From Harmothoe impar (lineage: Eukaryota; Annelida; Polychaeta; Phyllodocida; Polynoidae): 64,000 nt of DNA. Below, piece after piece: positions 30,298 through 42,279 of the stretch. The first letter of the stretch is position 1. The number at the start of each line of letters is the position of its first letter. Under the pieces are notes generated by a model. The model was not told the DNA's origin. It did not search any database and saw only the letters and a program-made list of their open reading frames with translations. The stretch lies in NCBI GenBank assembly GCA_947462335.1, contig OX381719.1, positions 67,817,534 to 67,881,533 on the forward strand. The letters run 5' to 3'. Made by a program: the position numbers and the translations under genes.

Positions 30298-31490
30298 TAT
30301 GTGAACACACTTGCAATAGGTGAAGTGTTGAAGGTGTAGAAACCCTATATACACGAAATAGTCATTATCAGGATAAAGCACCCCTCTAGTAGCGGTCCTT
30401 AAAGGGTTAGCACACAGCCCAGGTTATAAAACTATTTATGTAAGGCCTTAGGTCAGCAAACCTAACTAGCGATGACTCAGGAAGCAGTGAGTTCCAGAAT
30501 GGACTTAACGGTCAGAACTCCCTCCAGAATAATCTAGATGTATGTGTCATTCGCCCAAATTATCCCTAGCAGTATTGCATATAGATCCTTCTAGATGTAA
30601 AGTCCAGTATGATATATAAAGGGGGGACTGGTGTCAGATAGGGCAGAGATCCCAGACCAGGCCAGAAGAGTGGGTAAGATTGAGATAGCCAGCAGATTTC
30701 CATCAAGATTAAGGTAATATCAAATTCATGTTTATTGTTGTAGTTCTATTGAAAGTGTCAGACCCAGAGCTCCCGAGTGATATATATATGTTTATGTCTA
30801 TGAAATAAAAGAACATTGTATTAATTACTATTTGTGTCTTGCATTATCCCCTAGCTATCATATGAATAAGTTCTTACCCAAGCAGTAATATCTCATCCTC
30901 TATGACATAACCTAATATAAGAGCCAGCATAAAGTATCATCAAGCATCGATCATAAAACCTCACACTGCTCCCAGTACAGGGTTAAGTGTACAAACATAA
31001 GATTCATTTCTTGGGTGTTTCCTCTTGTGACACCATCCCCAAGCACCCTATCAAGACACTTGTTTTGTGAGTAACACAGATCCTCAACATTTACCAGGTC
31101 AACATTGGGTGGCTTTTTTTACGTGTCAAGAACAGGAGAGGACTAAGTAGGTCAAGCTACTACCATAGTAAAGGGTCATGTGACCCCTAACTACGTAACG
31201 TGACCCCCTGAATAATTCACTCTTATCCCCTAATTAGGTCATGTTACCATGGTTACCAGAATACTGGTCTCTGATTGGCTAAGAGGTGGTCTTTGACCCC
31301 TTAACTAGGTCAAGTTACCCTAGCAGAACACTGGTCTCTGATTGGTTGAGAGGTGGTCACGTGACCTCTTAAGTAGGTCCCATTACCACGGCAATGGGTC
31401 ATGTGACCAAACGAAGGCCTCTGATTGCCTGCATGTAGATTGAGCAAGATCCTTAGATTAGCTACATCATATACTACCCAGCTAACAAAA
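30298..31490. other. non-coding; possible solo LTR 30300-30860
   Basis: A TATA box (TATATAAAGGGG, 30613-30624) is followed about 180 bp later by AATAAAAG (30806), a spacing typical of LTR U3-R regions. No primer-binding site or partner LTR was found, so this is a guess. 31130-31440 contains degenerate repeats with GGTCATGTGACC and CTCTGATTGG. Confidence 0.3.
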
Positions 31491-32286
31491 AAATGTTATT
31501 CATGTCAAAATAACATTTTAAATTTTACATAACGTTATGTCATACTCAAGAGCCTTAGAAAAGCATGTAGCGTTAGATAACGTTATAAAATGGTGTATAA
31601 CTTTATCTGTTTACAGGGTATTGACCTCCTTTGAAATCCAGGTTGGGGAAATCCTACCTTTAAAATCCATGCTGGGAAAAAAGCGAGTGAGGGGGTTTCT
31701 CCCCTTGGTTTTGGGTGGGTACACATGTAATTTTGGGTTCCACCAGAAAATCTGATTTGCTAATACCTTGCCATTGTTTGCTGAAAAACATTCACCTACA
31801 TACAAGTAGACAATTATATTGGCTAGGTGTATGTGAATGGGCTAGTATGAAAGTCTTGTATTTCTTGAGATATAGTGATTTAAATGACAAAATATAGCCT
31901 AAATAAGCTACATTTAAATGTGGACTCCTACCCCCCTCCCCCACCCCTCCCCAGCCCACCTGTATAAGATACTGCACTGGGAGAACTCCCCTTGGAGGTG
32001 CAGACCAGTGGCGGCCCTTATCTCTACCGGCGGCCCGTATCTCTAAAGAGAAAAGTGCAGGTACCTGAGTCATTGAGTTATCTTATGTAGGTACTCGTTG
32101 GTATCGAGCTACACAAAAGGTGTGTGAGGTAAAAATATTGAGTGACAACATCGGAGTAAGGTTGTTTATAGGTGAATTTGTGTGCTGAATAAGTATTATT
32201 GCCACCCATCATATCTAATGAAGCATGATAAATTTAAATTAAAATTGGAAGCCTCCCTGGAAAAAAAGTGAGGCCTTCAAACTTTT
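31491..32286. other. no gene seen
   Basis: Short frames only. AACGTTAT recurs near 31530-31580. A C-rich run lies at 31928-31955. Confidence 0.4.
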
Positions 32287-32719
32287 GCCGATTCTGACCA
32301 CAAACTACTGCCGACTCTGACAGCAAACTATTGCCGCCTGTGACAGCAAACTACTGCTGACTCTGACAGCAAACTACTGCCGACTCTGACAGCAAACTAC
32401 TGCTGACTCTGACAGCAAACTACTGCTGACTCTGACAGCAAACTACTGCCGACTCTGACAGCAAACTACTGCCGACTCTGACAGCAAACTACTGCTGACT
32501 CTGACAGCAAACTACTGCCGACTCTGACAGCAAACTACTGCTGACTCTGACAGCAAACTACTGCCGCCTGTGACAGCAAACTACTGCTGACTCTGACAGC
32601 AAACTACTGCCGACTCTGACAGCAAACTACTGCCGACTCTGACAGCAAACTACTGCCGACTCTGGCCACAAACTACTGCAGACTCTGGCCACAAACTACT
32701 GCCGACTCTGACCACAAAC
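32287..32719. repeat. 23-bp minisatellite, about 19 units
   Basis: Unit GACTCTGACAGCAAACTACTGCC with variants (GCT for GCC, CCTGTG for ACTCTG). The outermost units are more divergent (GACCACAAA), as expected of an array that homogenises in its centre. Confidence 0.95.
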
Positions 32720-32742
32720 ACAAATCAAAACAACAGACTGCA

Positions 32743-32850
32743 TGACGTCACTGTTTGGTGACGTAGTAACGTCGCTAGGTGACGTAGCAACGTTGCTTGG
32801 TGATGTAGCGACGCCGCTAAGAGTGTGATGTCACTGGTGCTGTGACGTCA
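32743..32850. promoter_or_regulatory. cluster of CRE-like sites
   Basis: Two full TGACGTCA palindromes (32743-32750 and 32843-32850, exactly 100 bp apart) bracket three 21-bp repeats GGTGACGTAGYAACGTYGCT (32757-32819), each with a TGACGTA or TGATGTA half-site variant. TGACGTCA is the CREB/ATF consensus. No gene starts nearby. Confidence 0.45.
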
Positions 32851-33169
32851 TTAACTGTTACACTCTCCACTCAGAGGTTTAGTCGAGTCGTATTGAAAAC
32901 ATACAGGAGTGCTCTACTGTGTTGGGAGAATGTGAAAATGTACATAATGTCAGCCATTTTGTACACTCTCAGAGTTTTTTAAGGCCGAAAGGCCCCTGAG
33001 GGGCCCTGGTGGTAAGCTTGCGAACTACCAGGTTAAGGCATAATATTGTTTTCATTTGACAGGAAGTCAGTACGGGTGCCACCATTTTGTTTTAAGGGGT
33101 GCCGCCATTTTGTTTTAAGGTGTCACAACACAAATTTATGCATATAACAATAAAATTAATATTAATCAA

Positions 33170-34370
33170 CCTTCGATCCTGAGGTTGATCATGAGCATAC
33201 CTGTACCCCCTAACATGGACCCAAAGAATTCAATGGTTCTATTGGTTTGTTGCTAAGACAGCAACACCCATTTCCATGCTCCTGAGGTTGATTATAATCA
33301 TACCTACTCCCCCTAACATGAACTCAAGGAATTCAATGGTTCTTTTTTTTTTTTTGATCAGACAGCTGGTTGCCTAGCAACAGCTATTCTAATTGTTTAT
33401 ATGCCTAGCAACACCCATTTCCATGCTCCTGAGGTTGATTATAATCGTACCTGCTCCCCCTAACATGGAACAAAGGAATTCAATGGTTCTATAGTTTGTT
33501 GCTAAGACAGCTGCTTGCCTAGCAACAGCTATTCTAATTGTTTATCTGCCTAGTAACACCCATTTCCATGCTCCTGAGGCTGATTAAAATCCTACCTACC
33601 CTCCTTACATGGACCCGAGGAATTAAATGATTTCATTGGTTTGTTGCTAAGACAGCTGGCTGCCTAGCAACAGCTATTCTAATTGTTTATCTGCCCAGCA
33701 ACCGCCATTTCCATTGTCCTGCGGTTATTATAATTGTACCTACCCCCCCCCTAACAAGGACCCAAGGAATTCAATGGTTCTACTATTTTGTTGCTGAGAC
33801 AGCTGGCTGCCTAGCAACAGCTATTCTAATTGTTTATCTGCCTAGCAACACCCATTTCCATGCGCCTGAGGTTGATTATAATCGTACCTACTCCCCCTAA
33901 CATGGACCCAAGGAATTCAATGGTTCTATTGCTTTGCTACTAAGACAGCTGGTTGCCTAGCAACAGCTATTCTAATTGTTTGTCTGCCTAGCAACACCCA
34001 TTTCCATGCTCCTGAGGTTGATTATAAATAAATAATCGTACCTACTCCCCCTAACATGGACCAAAGGAATTCAATGGTTCTATTGCTTTGTTACTAAGAC
34101 AGCTGGTTGCCTAGCAACAGCTATTCTAATTGTTTATCTGCCTAGCAACACCCATTTCCATGCTCCTGAGGTTGATTATAATAGTACCTACCCCCCTAAC
34201 ATGGACCCAAGGAATTCAATGGTTCTATTGGTTTGTTGATAAGATAGCTGGTTGCCTAGCAACAGTTATTCTTATTGTTTATCTGCCTAGGAACACCCAT
34301 TTCCATATTCCTGAGGTTGATTATAATTGTACATACCCCCCTAACATGGACCCAAGGAATTCAATGGTCC
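33170..34370 (+). repeat. about 146-bp satellite with RFX X-box-like sites, about 8 units
   Basis: The block CATTTCCATGCTCCTGAGG recurs at about 33267, 33414, 33558, 33703, 33849, 33996, 34149 and 34300. Most units carry GGTTGCCTAGCAACAG and TGCCTAGCAACACCC. GTTGCCTAGCAAC (for example 33369-33381) fits the RFX-family X-box. Confidence 0.88.
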
Positions 34371-34516
34371 TATTAATGCTGCTGCACTGGTGGCCACATA
34401 TTACACTGTTGTGTCACATCTGTCAGTTATATCATCCTCCCGCCCTGTTTATATGGTGTCTTGAATGGGTCCCCTACAAATAAACCAACCATGTAGACAT
34501 TATGTTCCTTCAAATG

Positions 34517-34589
34517 CAAGAATTGCGGTTGTTGCCGCGTATAAAAATGCGTGAGGCATTTTTTTACGCGGCAACAACCGCAATTCTTG
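34517..34589 (+). repeat. 25-bp terminal hairpin (copy 2)
   Basis: Arms 34517-34541 and 34565-34589 are perfectly complementary. Inner AAAAATGC/GCATTTTT extends the pairing. Confidence 0.92.
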
Positions 34590-34607
34590 TTACTACATTG
34601 TGCAGAC

Positions 34608-34854
34608 ATCTGTCATCGTTGACGATGACAGATCTAATTATTTTTGAATCCATCTTTAGGTGAATGATAGATTTCCATGAGCGCAGATGACATATCTCTT
34701 CTTTGTAGAGTTTTATTAATCAACCTCTTAGAAAACTGACACTAAATCTGTCAATTGAATGCTGCAAATCGCCCATGAATTCTGACCACTGCATAAAGTG
34801 ATTGACAGAGCCTAGCTTCATGCCCACTGCGTGGGCATGAAGCTAGTCTCTGTC
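34608..34854. repeat. two perfect hairpins beyond the Helentron-like end
   Basis: 34608-34633: ATCTGTCATCGT / ACGATGACAGAT, 12 bp with a 2-nt loop. 34804-34854: arms of 24 nt (GACAGAG, one mismatch, CTAGCTTCATGCCCAC) around a TGC loop. They lie outside the recognised transposon. Their origin is unknown. Confidence 0.8.
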
Positions 34855-37299
34855 TGGGCTCACTTTAAAAAAATCAACAATTTAATCATATTTCTCCCAT
34901 AATAAGATATAATATGTTATGTACCGTCCAGAAACTAGAAATATAAGATAGTGCTACCACCTAGGCATGAGTGAGACTGTGTAGTATCATGCTTAATTCC
35001 CACATTTCCCACCAGATGGCAGGCAGGAGGCGCAAGACGCCTGCGCGCGCTCTAGCTTGTTTATGTCTGTCTATCCGTAAATTATTTTTGGCCTCAAAAC
35101 CTGATTTTTATGATGTGCCCGTTGATGAGAAACCATTTTATATTTTTGAGTGGTCTAACATGTAGTACTGTCGTATTCTATTATTCTATGGCCCGGCAAG
35201 AGCAGAGAGCTAAGACCAAACAAAAAAAATCTTGTGTTCAGGTAACCCAATATTTTTTTTTTTTTTCATATTTTCTTTTGAAGGATCAAGTACATTTTAC
35301 TATATTTTCAACAAATTCCCTCCAAATGGAAAAGAATATATTACTCTAGAGGTAAATGTTGACTTTATCTCAATAAAGTTGTAGACTAGATATACTACCT
35401 AGTCAGAACCAGTAATATTACAAATATAAAGCAAAATCGAAGTACCAAATAAAGTTAGATGTTTGGCTTAAGCTTATCTATCCAAGAGCCTGCTGTTTTC
35501 CTACGGCCCCACCTCTGAACTAGTTGCAGGCCTGATACCAGTGGCAGGCAGGCAGGCAGGGTGGGGCTGATCCAGTCTGGGCTTGTTATAGAGATGGTAT
35601 TGGGGCCAAACTGTGTCATCCTTTCTGAAGGTGTATTAATGTGAATTGAGGTTTATGATATACATGGTTGTGTAGGGAATGTATTCCTTTATCATTGGCG
35701 TATGTGTTAGCCCTTGGATATTTAGGAAATCACAGATAAGAGCACATAGATGGTGTACACCCTGACCCCCTTAGGATAGGTTGCCGAGTGCATATGGTGT
35801 GTTGTCCGCTCCCCACCCAGGCCTCCTGCCTGCTGACCACGGGATGACACCACCCTCCCCTGCTCCTCACCAGCCACACCCTCACCCTGTGGACAGCATC
35901 CCTAGCATTCATATGAATCCCGCCATTTAGACCTGCCACGGCTATCTTGGAACGTCTCTATCGGGGTGGAACTGCAGAGTAGTAGCCTACCCTCCTCCCT
36001 CCGCCTCTACTCTAGATCACAGACGCCTAAGCAACTTTTTTAGTATTTGACCACAAAAAATAATTACTACATTATATGTCAACATTCCAGAAAGTACAAT
36101 ACATACCATGTTGTTCTTTGTTATCGAGGGATAGGACCGGATGCCAGTGACAATACTCACTAACCTAGTTTTTCACTGAGACACAGCGTCATCACAGGAG
36201 TAACCCAATTTATGAGCGTTCGGCGTGCGGTTCCAGTTTCAGCTATAGATACCGATATCCCTTGGTCTCTGACCAGCTGATAGGTCTTTATTTGTATAAA
36301 TTGTAAATGTAACAAGAATATTGAATTCATTAACATGTTAAAACAAACATCCTTAATACTATCAACTCACCACTCATTCAAGGGCGGGCGGGAGATCCAC
36401 CCATGGTCTCCTCGCCGTCCCACAGTGGTACGAGAGGAAACTGTGGGGAAGGTAGAACAGTCCGAGTAGCTTGTAAACTCTGGGAAAATATAATCATAGT
36501 ACCCTTCCCTCAATTTCTACACACTGTGACAGCGACAGTTATTAGCCAAGCAGCACATTCACATAGGCACAAAATCAATACAGCTTAGGTTTGAGCTTTA
36601 GGTTAGACATTAGAAACACCATGAATATTACAGAATACAGAGTTCTCACTCTCTAATCAATATTTCAAAATTGTTTCTGAAACATCTCTGTACTCTGGTA
36701 GAACTCACCCGCTTTCACTAACCTGCACGAGAGGCCAGATGACCCAAACCCAACCCAATGAAAGGGGGAAAGCAGGAGTAAGCGAGGAGGTGTTTCCTTG
36801 TCGGCCATCTCAGAGGTAATGAGCCTTGCAAGGCATGACCTGAGCTCTACCCTGCATGCAACAGACTCCTCCCAGGTGTGGTGGGAAAGAGACGTACCTT
36901 TCCCATGTAGAGTCAGCGCTATTTTTTTAAACAAGCTTCTTATCTACGCCATAACATGAGACCAGCCCTGGATATCTAGCACCCGTCTCCTTCATGTGAC
37001 AATTAGGATGTAACCCACCCCTGCTAACGTTTAAACTGACAGTTTTCTCACAGTTTCTTTCAATTTGTAGTATTTTATTGTGTTTCTTTTTTTAATTATC
37101 ACGGCACTGATAAAATCAAAATGTCTAAGCTTGTCAAAAAGTGGTCTTGTAGGAAGCTTTTTTGGGTATTCGCAGTGACGGTCATAAAATAAAATGCGTT
37201 AAAGGTTGTCTTTTCTGAGACCCTACAAAGTTACCATCTCACAAGACAACACTAGTCTCATCTACCTGACAATGTTAGCCGCACTAGTGTCCCACTCAA
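34855..37299. other. no gene seen
   Basis: A (CAGG)n run lies near 35543-35560. None of the frames shows domain motifs, and no long repeat was noticed. Confidence 0.4.
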
Positions 37300-37938
37300 A
37301 GGGACAAACCTAATGTCGTCAAATTCACAAGCCTGGAATAGTTAACCCTTTATTTGCTGCAAACTATTTTAAATGTGCTTGAATCCTTTTGTCAGCATAA
37401 CGCATGAATGGTGTCTTGGTGAGGTTATTAGCCAAATCTGCATTCATGCCCCTTTTAGAAAAAAATACATCACCAGTTAGGTGGTTATGCTTACCAAAGA
37501 TGAATTCATGTATTATCATCACATAGAGCCTAGCACCTTAAAGCACTACACAATTCTTAGAGCGTTAACCTGCGCAATATAGCCCACCTCTACATCACTG
37601 TTAGTGGAGTGCTAACCACTTCAGTCTGAACTTAGGTATAATTGTTGACCGTGTTTGTAATAGCAAATTCATACAAACATACACAGAAAATTCTGTAGGT
37701 TTCAGTTAGTAACATACTAATATATCTTAGTCTAAAAAACCTTATTAAGTGTGTCCGTCTCTATTTCAGCTGTTAATTTGTTTTTCATGCATGCATGAAT
37801 GCAGACTTAGCGAATAGACTCACTCACCAAGGTTACATTCATGCGTCATGCTGACAAAAGGGATTCAAGCACCATTGAAAAGTCAATAAAGGGTTAACTA
37901 TTCTGGGATGTGACTTCGACGACATTAGGTCTGTCCCT
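37300..37938. mobile_element. foldback element with about 150-bp terminal inverted repeats
   Basis: The left end AGGGACAAACCTAATGTCGTC... and right end (reverse complement AGGGACAGACCTAATGTCGTC...) stay similar for about 150 bp, including TAGTTAACCCTTTATT, GTGCTTGAATCC and TGTCAGCAT. The centre is unique and non-coding. No clear target duplication was found. A scrap of the same end lies near 59310 (GCATTCATGCATCATGACAA). Confidence 0.75.
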
Positions 37939-39070
37939 ACTACTTATCATGACAAGTGTTTTTTATTTACCATGATGCTGGGCGTGCTGAAGGACCAGAC
38001 TTAGCCATGAAAAATAACACTGGCCTGTCTTGTATAGGTTCAGTGTCTATGAGTATGCGTAGCAGCTCCTTGGAGGTGAGTTGTTGTAGTTACCCGCTCT
38101 TCCGACAGATGTCGCCACCGTTCCATCTCTATACTTTCTTTTGAGGTTCGCGCACACATTGACATATATTGAAGTACAAATATACAGTAAGATTAAGCCA
38201 AGATTAGGGTAGCACACCTTAGTTAGGGGTTTAAAAAAATTACATAGGGTGAGCACTACCACCCGTGCGTTAAGGCATGGTGGTGGGTCCGTCCTCGTAG
38301 CCCTAGTAGGTTCCAATGGATAAAACCTTAGCCGTGTAGGCTATGCTCTGTAACACACGTGTAATATATAACACTTGCGTTGAACAACATAAGCCGAGCC
38401 AACCCTAGAAGGGGTTGGTTGGTCTCTTTTAAGGGACCGCCTAATAAAAAAAGGAACACTTACCTGAGAGTGACACGCCAGCGTTGGACCTCTTGTCACT
38501 ACCCCTTCCTTACTAGTGCCCCATCCTAAACATCCACATTTTGCTTAGAAAATTCCAACTCGTCCTGTGAGTGACGTCATAACAATAATAGTGATAGTTC
38601 TCATTATTTATGCAGCAGTCAAGCTAGTCCAAGACACCACCCCAAGCTATCTAACCCTTCTCTTACATCGACCTGTTATGTAACCTACACTGAGCTCCTG
38701 TACCTATCCTTGTCTCAGTACCCTGCTCACCACAGACGCTCTCGGTGTCAGGTTCCAAGTCCCAGACTGGGACCCTCATGAGAGGGTGGTGTCTTATAAT
38801 GGAGGGGTGGGGTAACCAAAAAACACTTCTTAAGAAATTACCCATGTCCCATGTCACTATCTATTTTTTTCTCCTGTCTCATGTCCCATGTCACTGAGGT
38901 CCTAAAAAGATCCATGTCACCGTGTCGAATCTAAGAGATCTAGGGTCATATCCTAGATTAACATAGATTAACATGACATGGACTGGGTCTCCGGGGGGAG
39001 GCACTGACTCTTTGTAATAGTGTCACTGTCTCCCCCCGGAGATGTTTGAGATTCTCAGCTGTCAGAATAT
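37939..39070. other. no gene seen; 13-bp hairpin at 38988-39042
   Basis: TCTCCGGGGGGAG (38988-39000) pairs perfectly with 39030-39042. Remaining frames lack domain motifs. Confidence 0.4.
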
Positions 39071-40037
39071 AGGGTAGACTCACCACTTTCGGACGCTCAT
39101 TGGCACTACAAATGTGACCCTTTTTCTCTGGGCTACAGTTTTCTTCATATTGCACTTAGAGCTATAACTATGATACTTTGGGAGAAAAGAGTATCAAAAC
39201 ATTATACCCATCCAATGATAAATGTGTTTTTATTCAGTATGACATTAAATATTCCTCATCAAAGTTGGAGAATTTTAAGTCCCAATTTCACCTTATGTTG
39301 GACACTTAGGATTCCCTTCATTTTTTTCAAATTACCTTTCTATGATAGCAAGCATGGCATAATTTATCCAAGGTTTGATTATAACTGAAGATATCCAACA
39401 TATCTACATTTGAAATATACTTTTAACACAATTAAAACTGTCCAATATATATAATCTGGAGATAACTGAGAAAACTTGACATTTTCCTACCCAAGGAATT
39501 CAAGGATCTTTATTGAGTAATATGTGATTAATGTTTCATACTGGCAGAGTTATTGCTTTGCTTCCCCCAAATTTATTACAAAGTGAAAACACAATGGACG
39601 GTGATGTCCGTCTCATGGTGAAATGTGATCATATATTTAAATGTCTGCAAATGTTATTTTCTGGAAATCATTATGCATTATTTTGCTATACTGTACTTCA
39701 AAATACATATACCTTTTGGTCAAGGATTGATTTTATTACCTAGGTGTAGGGATTATTGCAAAATTTAGCACTACAGCACACCTGTCCGACTTTGGGTACC
39801 ATGTAATTCTACAACTAAGGCAATAGCTCCTCACCATGAAACAGGGCAACTTCAGTGCATGATCATGCACAGAAAAGACTGGTTTGCATACATATCATTT
39901 TCTTTATTGGTAGGAATGACACTTGAAGTTTCCTATTGTATGATCATATATGACATAGAACTTATCGTTTATCATGATTTTTTATGCTAAATGTGTCCAA
40001 CTTAAGGTGTGTGTCCGTCTTTGGGTGAATCTACCCT
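39071..40037. mobile_element. AGGGTA-family transposon, copy B
   Basis: Ends AGGGTAGACTCACCACTTTCG (left) and, reverse-complemented, AGGGTAGATTCACCCAAAGAC (right). 967 bp, AT-rich, with no transposase. The shared AGGGTAGAYTCACC termini tie it to copies A and C, although the inner sequence differs, so it may be a separate subfamily. No target duplication is apparent. Confidence 0.6.
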
Positions 40038-42278
40038 AAGGGTCACGAACAGCTTGGCCATGTGGTGGGCAACATCAGTAGGTGCTATATTTGCTCCATC
40101 GCACGGTTTTTGTTCACATTTGGTTTTGGAATTAGCGGAATTAGTAAAAAATGAAGGGACACAGTGTTCTTTTGGTATGCTATACACTACTACGCGCTAC
40201 AATACATACCGTCTTTCAATTTTGCATCATTGTGGCAGTGTCTTATTAGTGACGACGGAACGCTGAGAGCACCTTGTGACACCACCTTGCGGCAAAGCAG
40301 GAATAGTTTGGTTGTTCTCCGCTGGGTGGCCATATGTAGTCAAGTTGGCGGCGGTACTTTTCTGCGTGATGGGGTATATTTTCAGCACTGAATGTTAGAA
40401 TTTTACAGTTGTTTGTACAAAATAGCACAATTTTATAAATGAAAAAAATTCAATGAGGGTATTCTGTAACTGATAGCACACAAAAAGCAAGCCGCTACAT
40501 GGTAGAACCTGTCACTTGTATCACCCACACAGCTACTCTGGCTTTTTGGGGCGTTCAAGACAAACCTGTAGGCAGTACCAGACAGGGGCTCTCTAAACCC
40601 CGTTTTCTGAGCAAAGAGCTTGCGCTACAGAAAGTCCTATTCCTCTTTTGAGGTGGGACAATATTGGAAAAAAAATAAACATCCCTTATAGATCTAAGCT
40701 CAAAAATCAGACATGTGACTTAGCTCGTATTTCCTCCTGGAGTCATCCATCGGTAAGGTGGTAATATAGGTAGTCTATGTCTGTGGTGGCGGTGGTTTGG
40801 GGTGTGAGGTCAGGAGGGTGGAGGTAGAAAAAGGTTGGATCTCGAAGTCTGACTCCTCGGTCTAATGCAGCTTAAGCCAGGCCAGGGATGGGGGTACACA
40901 GAGGGTGAGTGTGTGTGTGTGTGTGACATGGTAGAGAGAGAGATCAAAAGGGGTTTAACCCTGAAAGGACGGCGTCCTGCTTCAACCCTGTAAAGCAGTA
41001 TGTGACTTTAAACCTGTAAAAGGGGAGCATGGTGATTTAACCCTGTAAGGACAGTATGGTGCTTTAACCGTGTAAGGGTTAGTGGTGGTAGTTGTAGTAG
41101 TAGTAGCAGCAACAGTAGACCGTGTAAGGACAGTATGGTGCTTAAACCCTATAAGGGTTAGTGGTGGTAGTTGTCGTAGTAGCAGCAGCAGCAGCAAGAA
41201 GGGGTCAGTGGTGTCGACGGAGAGAGTGGAGGTGAAGTACTCTTCCAAGAAAAATTGAGGTTTCTTATATAGCTGAGAGAGTGTGCTCTAATCCTGTTTT
41301 CACCTGTTGCATAGTAATCAGCTGACATGAAAAGAGAAACAAAACCCAAATCCCACTTTCACCTGGATCCCTCCACCTCTGATCGATCGACATGAGAGGG
41401 TGTACGGACTGTGATAATTGGTGTAATTGGTTTAATGCGCATCATCTGTATAAAGGATTATGGGATCACAAGTGTAACCCCCTCCCCTTCCCCAAGACTT
41501 GTGCATGTGCGTGGTAAGATCCCACTTTCACCTGGACCCTTCCACCCCTACTCAATCAACATGAAAGAGCAAAAAAAACCTTGGGAATACAGGTAACTGT
41601 GATAATTGACAGATAGCTGAGAGATAGAGTGCTCTAATCCTGTTCTCACCTGGACCCTCTTCCCGAGGGGATCTAATCCCGTTTCCAGCTCGATCCCTCA
41701 GGGAGCCTTCTATCTCTAGTCGAACCTTGGGAATACAGGTGTAACAACTGTGATAATTGCCATAAGTGACTTAATGTGCATTAGATGTATAAGTAGATTA
41801 TAGATCGTTAAGAGATCAAGAGGTTCAAGTGTGTATACAAAGACTACAGGGGATGTTCAACGAGAGGTGTGAAGTGTTTGTAGGTAGCAGCACTCACCCT
41901 CCAGGGAGTGTCTACCACTCTGTCTGTGACTACAGGCGCGTGCGTGTGGTAAGCAGCTAAAGTCTGAACAAAATCAACAAGTTAACCTCTTCCATGCAGT
42001 GGTCGGGTGACAGGTGAAAATCAGACTAAATAGCTCCCTACTGAGGACGAGACTCTTTGTCTGCGGATTTGAGTCCTTTAAAGAGTTTTTTTTTTCATCT
42101 ATTCCCCTGGGAGTCGAACACAAAATTAGACAGGTAATCCTACCTGTCGAAAGTCACTGTGATAATTGGTTTAAGCTCTTTTTTAATCCTTTTGATCAGT
42201 TAAGAGGCTTATCTCGGACTATGGTACATAAGAGAAAGTGAAACATCGATCCCCATACACTTCTTCTACCACTTTCAG
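40038..42278. other. non-coding with simple and short tandem repeats
   Basis: 40905-40925 is a (GT)n run. 41030-41200 has two copies of an about 80-bp unit (GACAGTATGGTGCTT...GTTAGTGGTGGTAGTTG) with AGCAGC runs. The phrase CTCTAATCCTGTT recurs at 41288 and 41630. No supported gene. Confidence 0.5.
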
Positions 42279-42279
42279 C

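Larger units (their letters stand above)
32981..34589 (+). mobile_element. Helentron-like non-autonomous element, copy 2
   Basis: The left end AAGGCCGAAAGGCCCC follows a T6 run, and the right end is a perfect 25-bp hairpin followed by TT. The body is a GC-rich inverted head (CCTGGTGG...CCAGG), a CCATTTTGTTTTAAGG duplicate, then about eight satellite units and a unique pre-terminal block (ACCATGTAGACATTATGTTC) shared with copy 1 and with the scrap at 25550. No Rep/helicase frame is present, so the element depends on a partner. Confidence 0.65.

Noticed and set aside
31537..32073. Several 60-93 codon ORFs on both strands
   Set aside because: No domain motifs, overlapping frames, and C-rich low complexity on the minus side.
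32287..32719. CRISPR-like array
   Set aside because: Repeats are contiguous 23-bp units without unique spacers, and the DNA is eukaryotic.
40002..40428. Minus-strand frames next to transposon copy B (for example one with HHMAKLFVTL)
   Set aside because: Frame runs into the AGGGTA end like the frames at 28565 and 62163, but it starts after a stop, has no recognisable domain, and gives no sensible join across the element.
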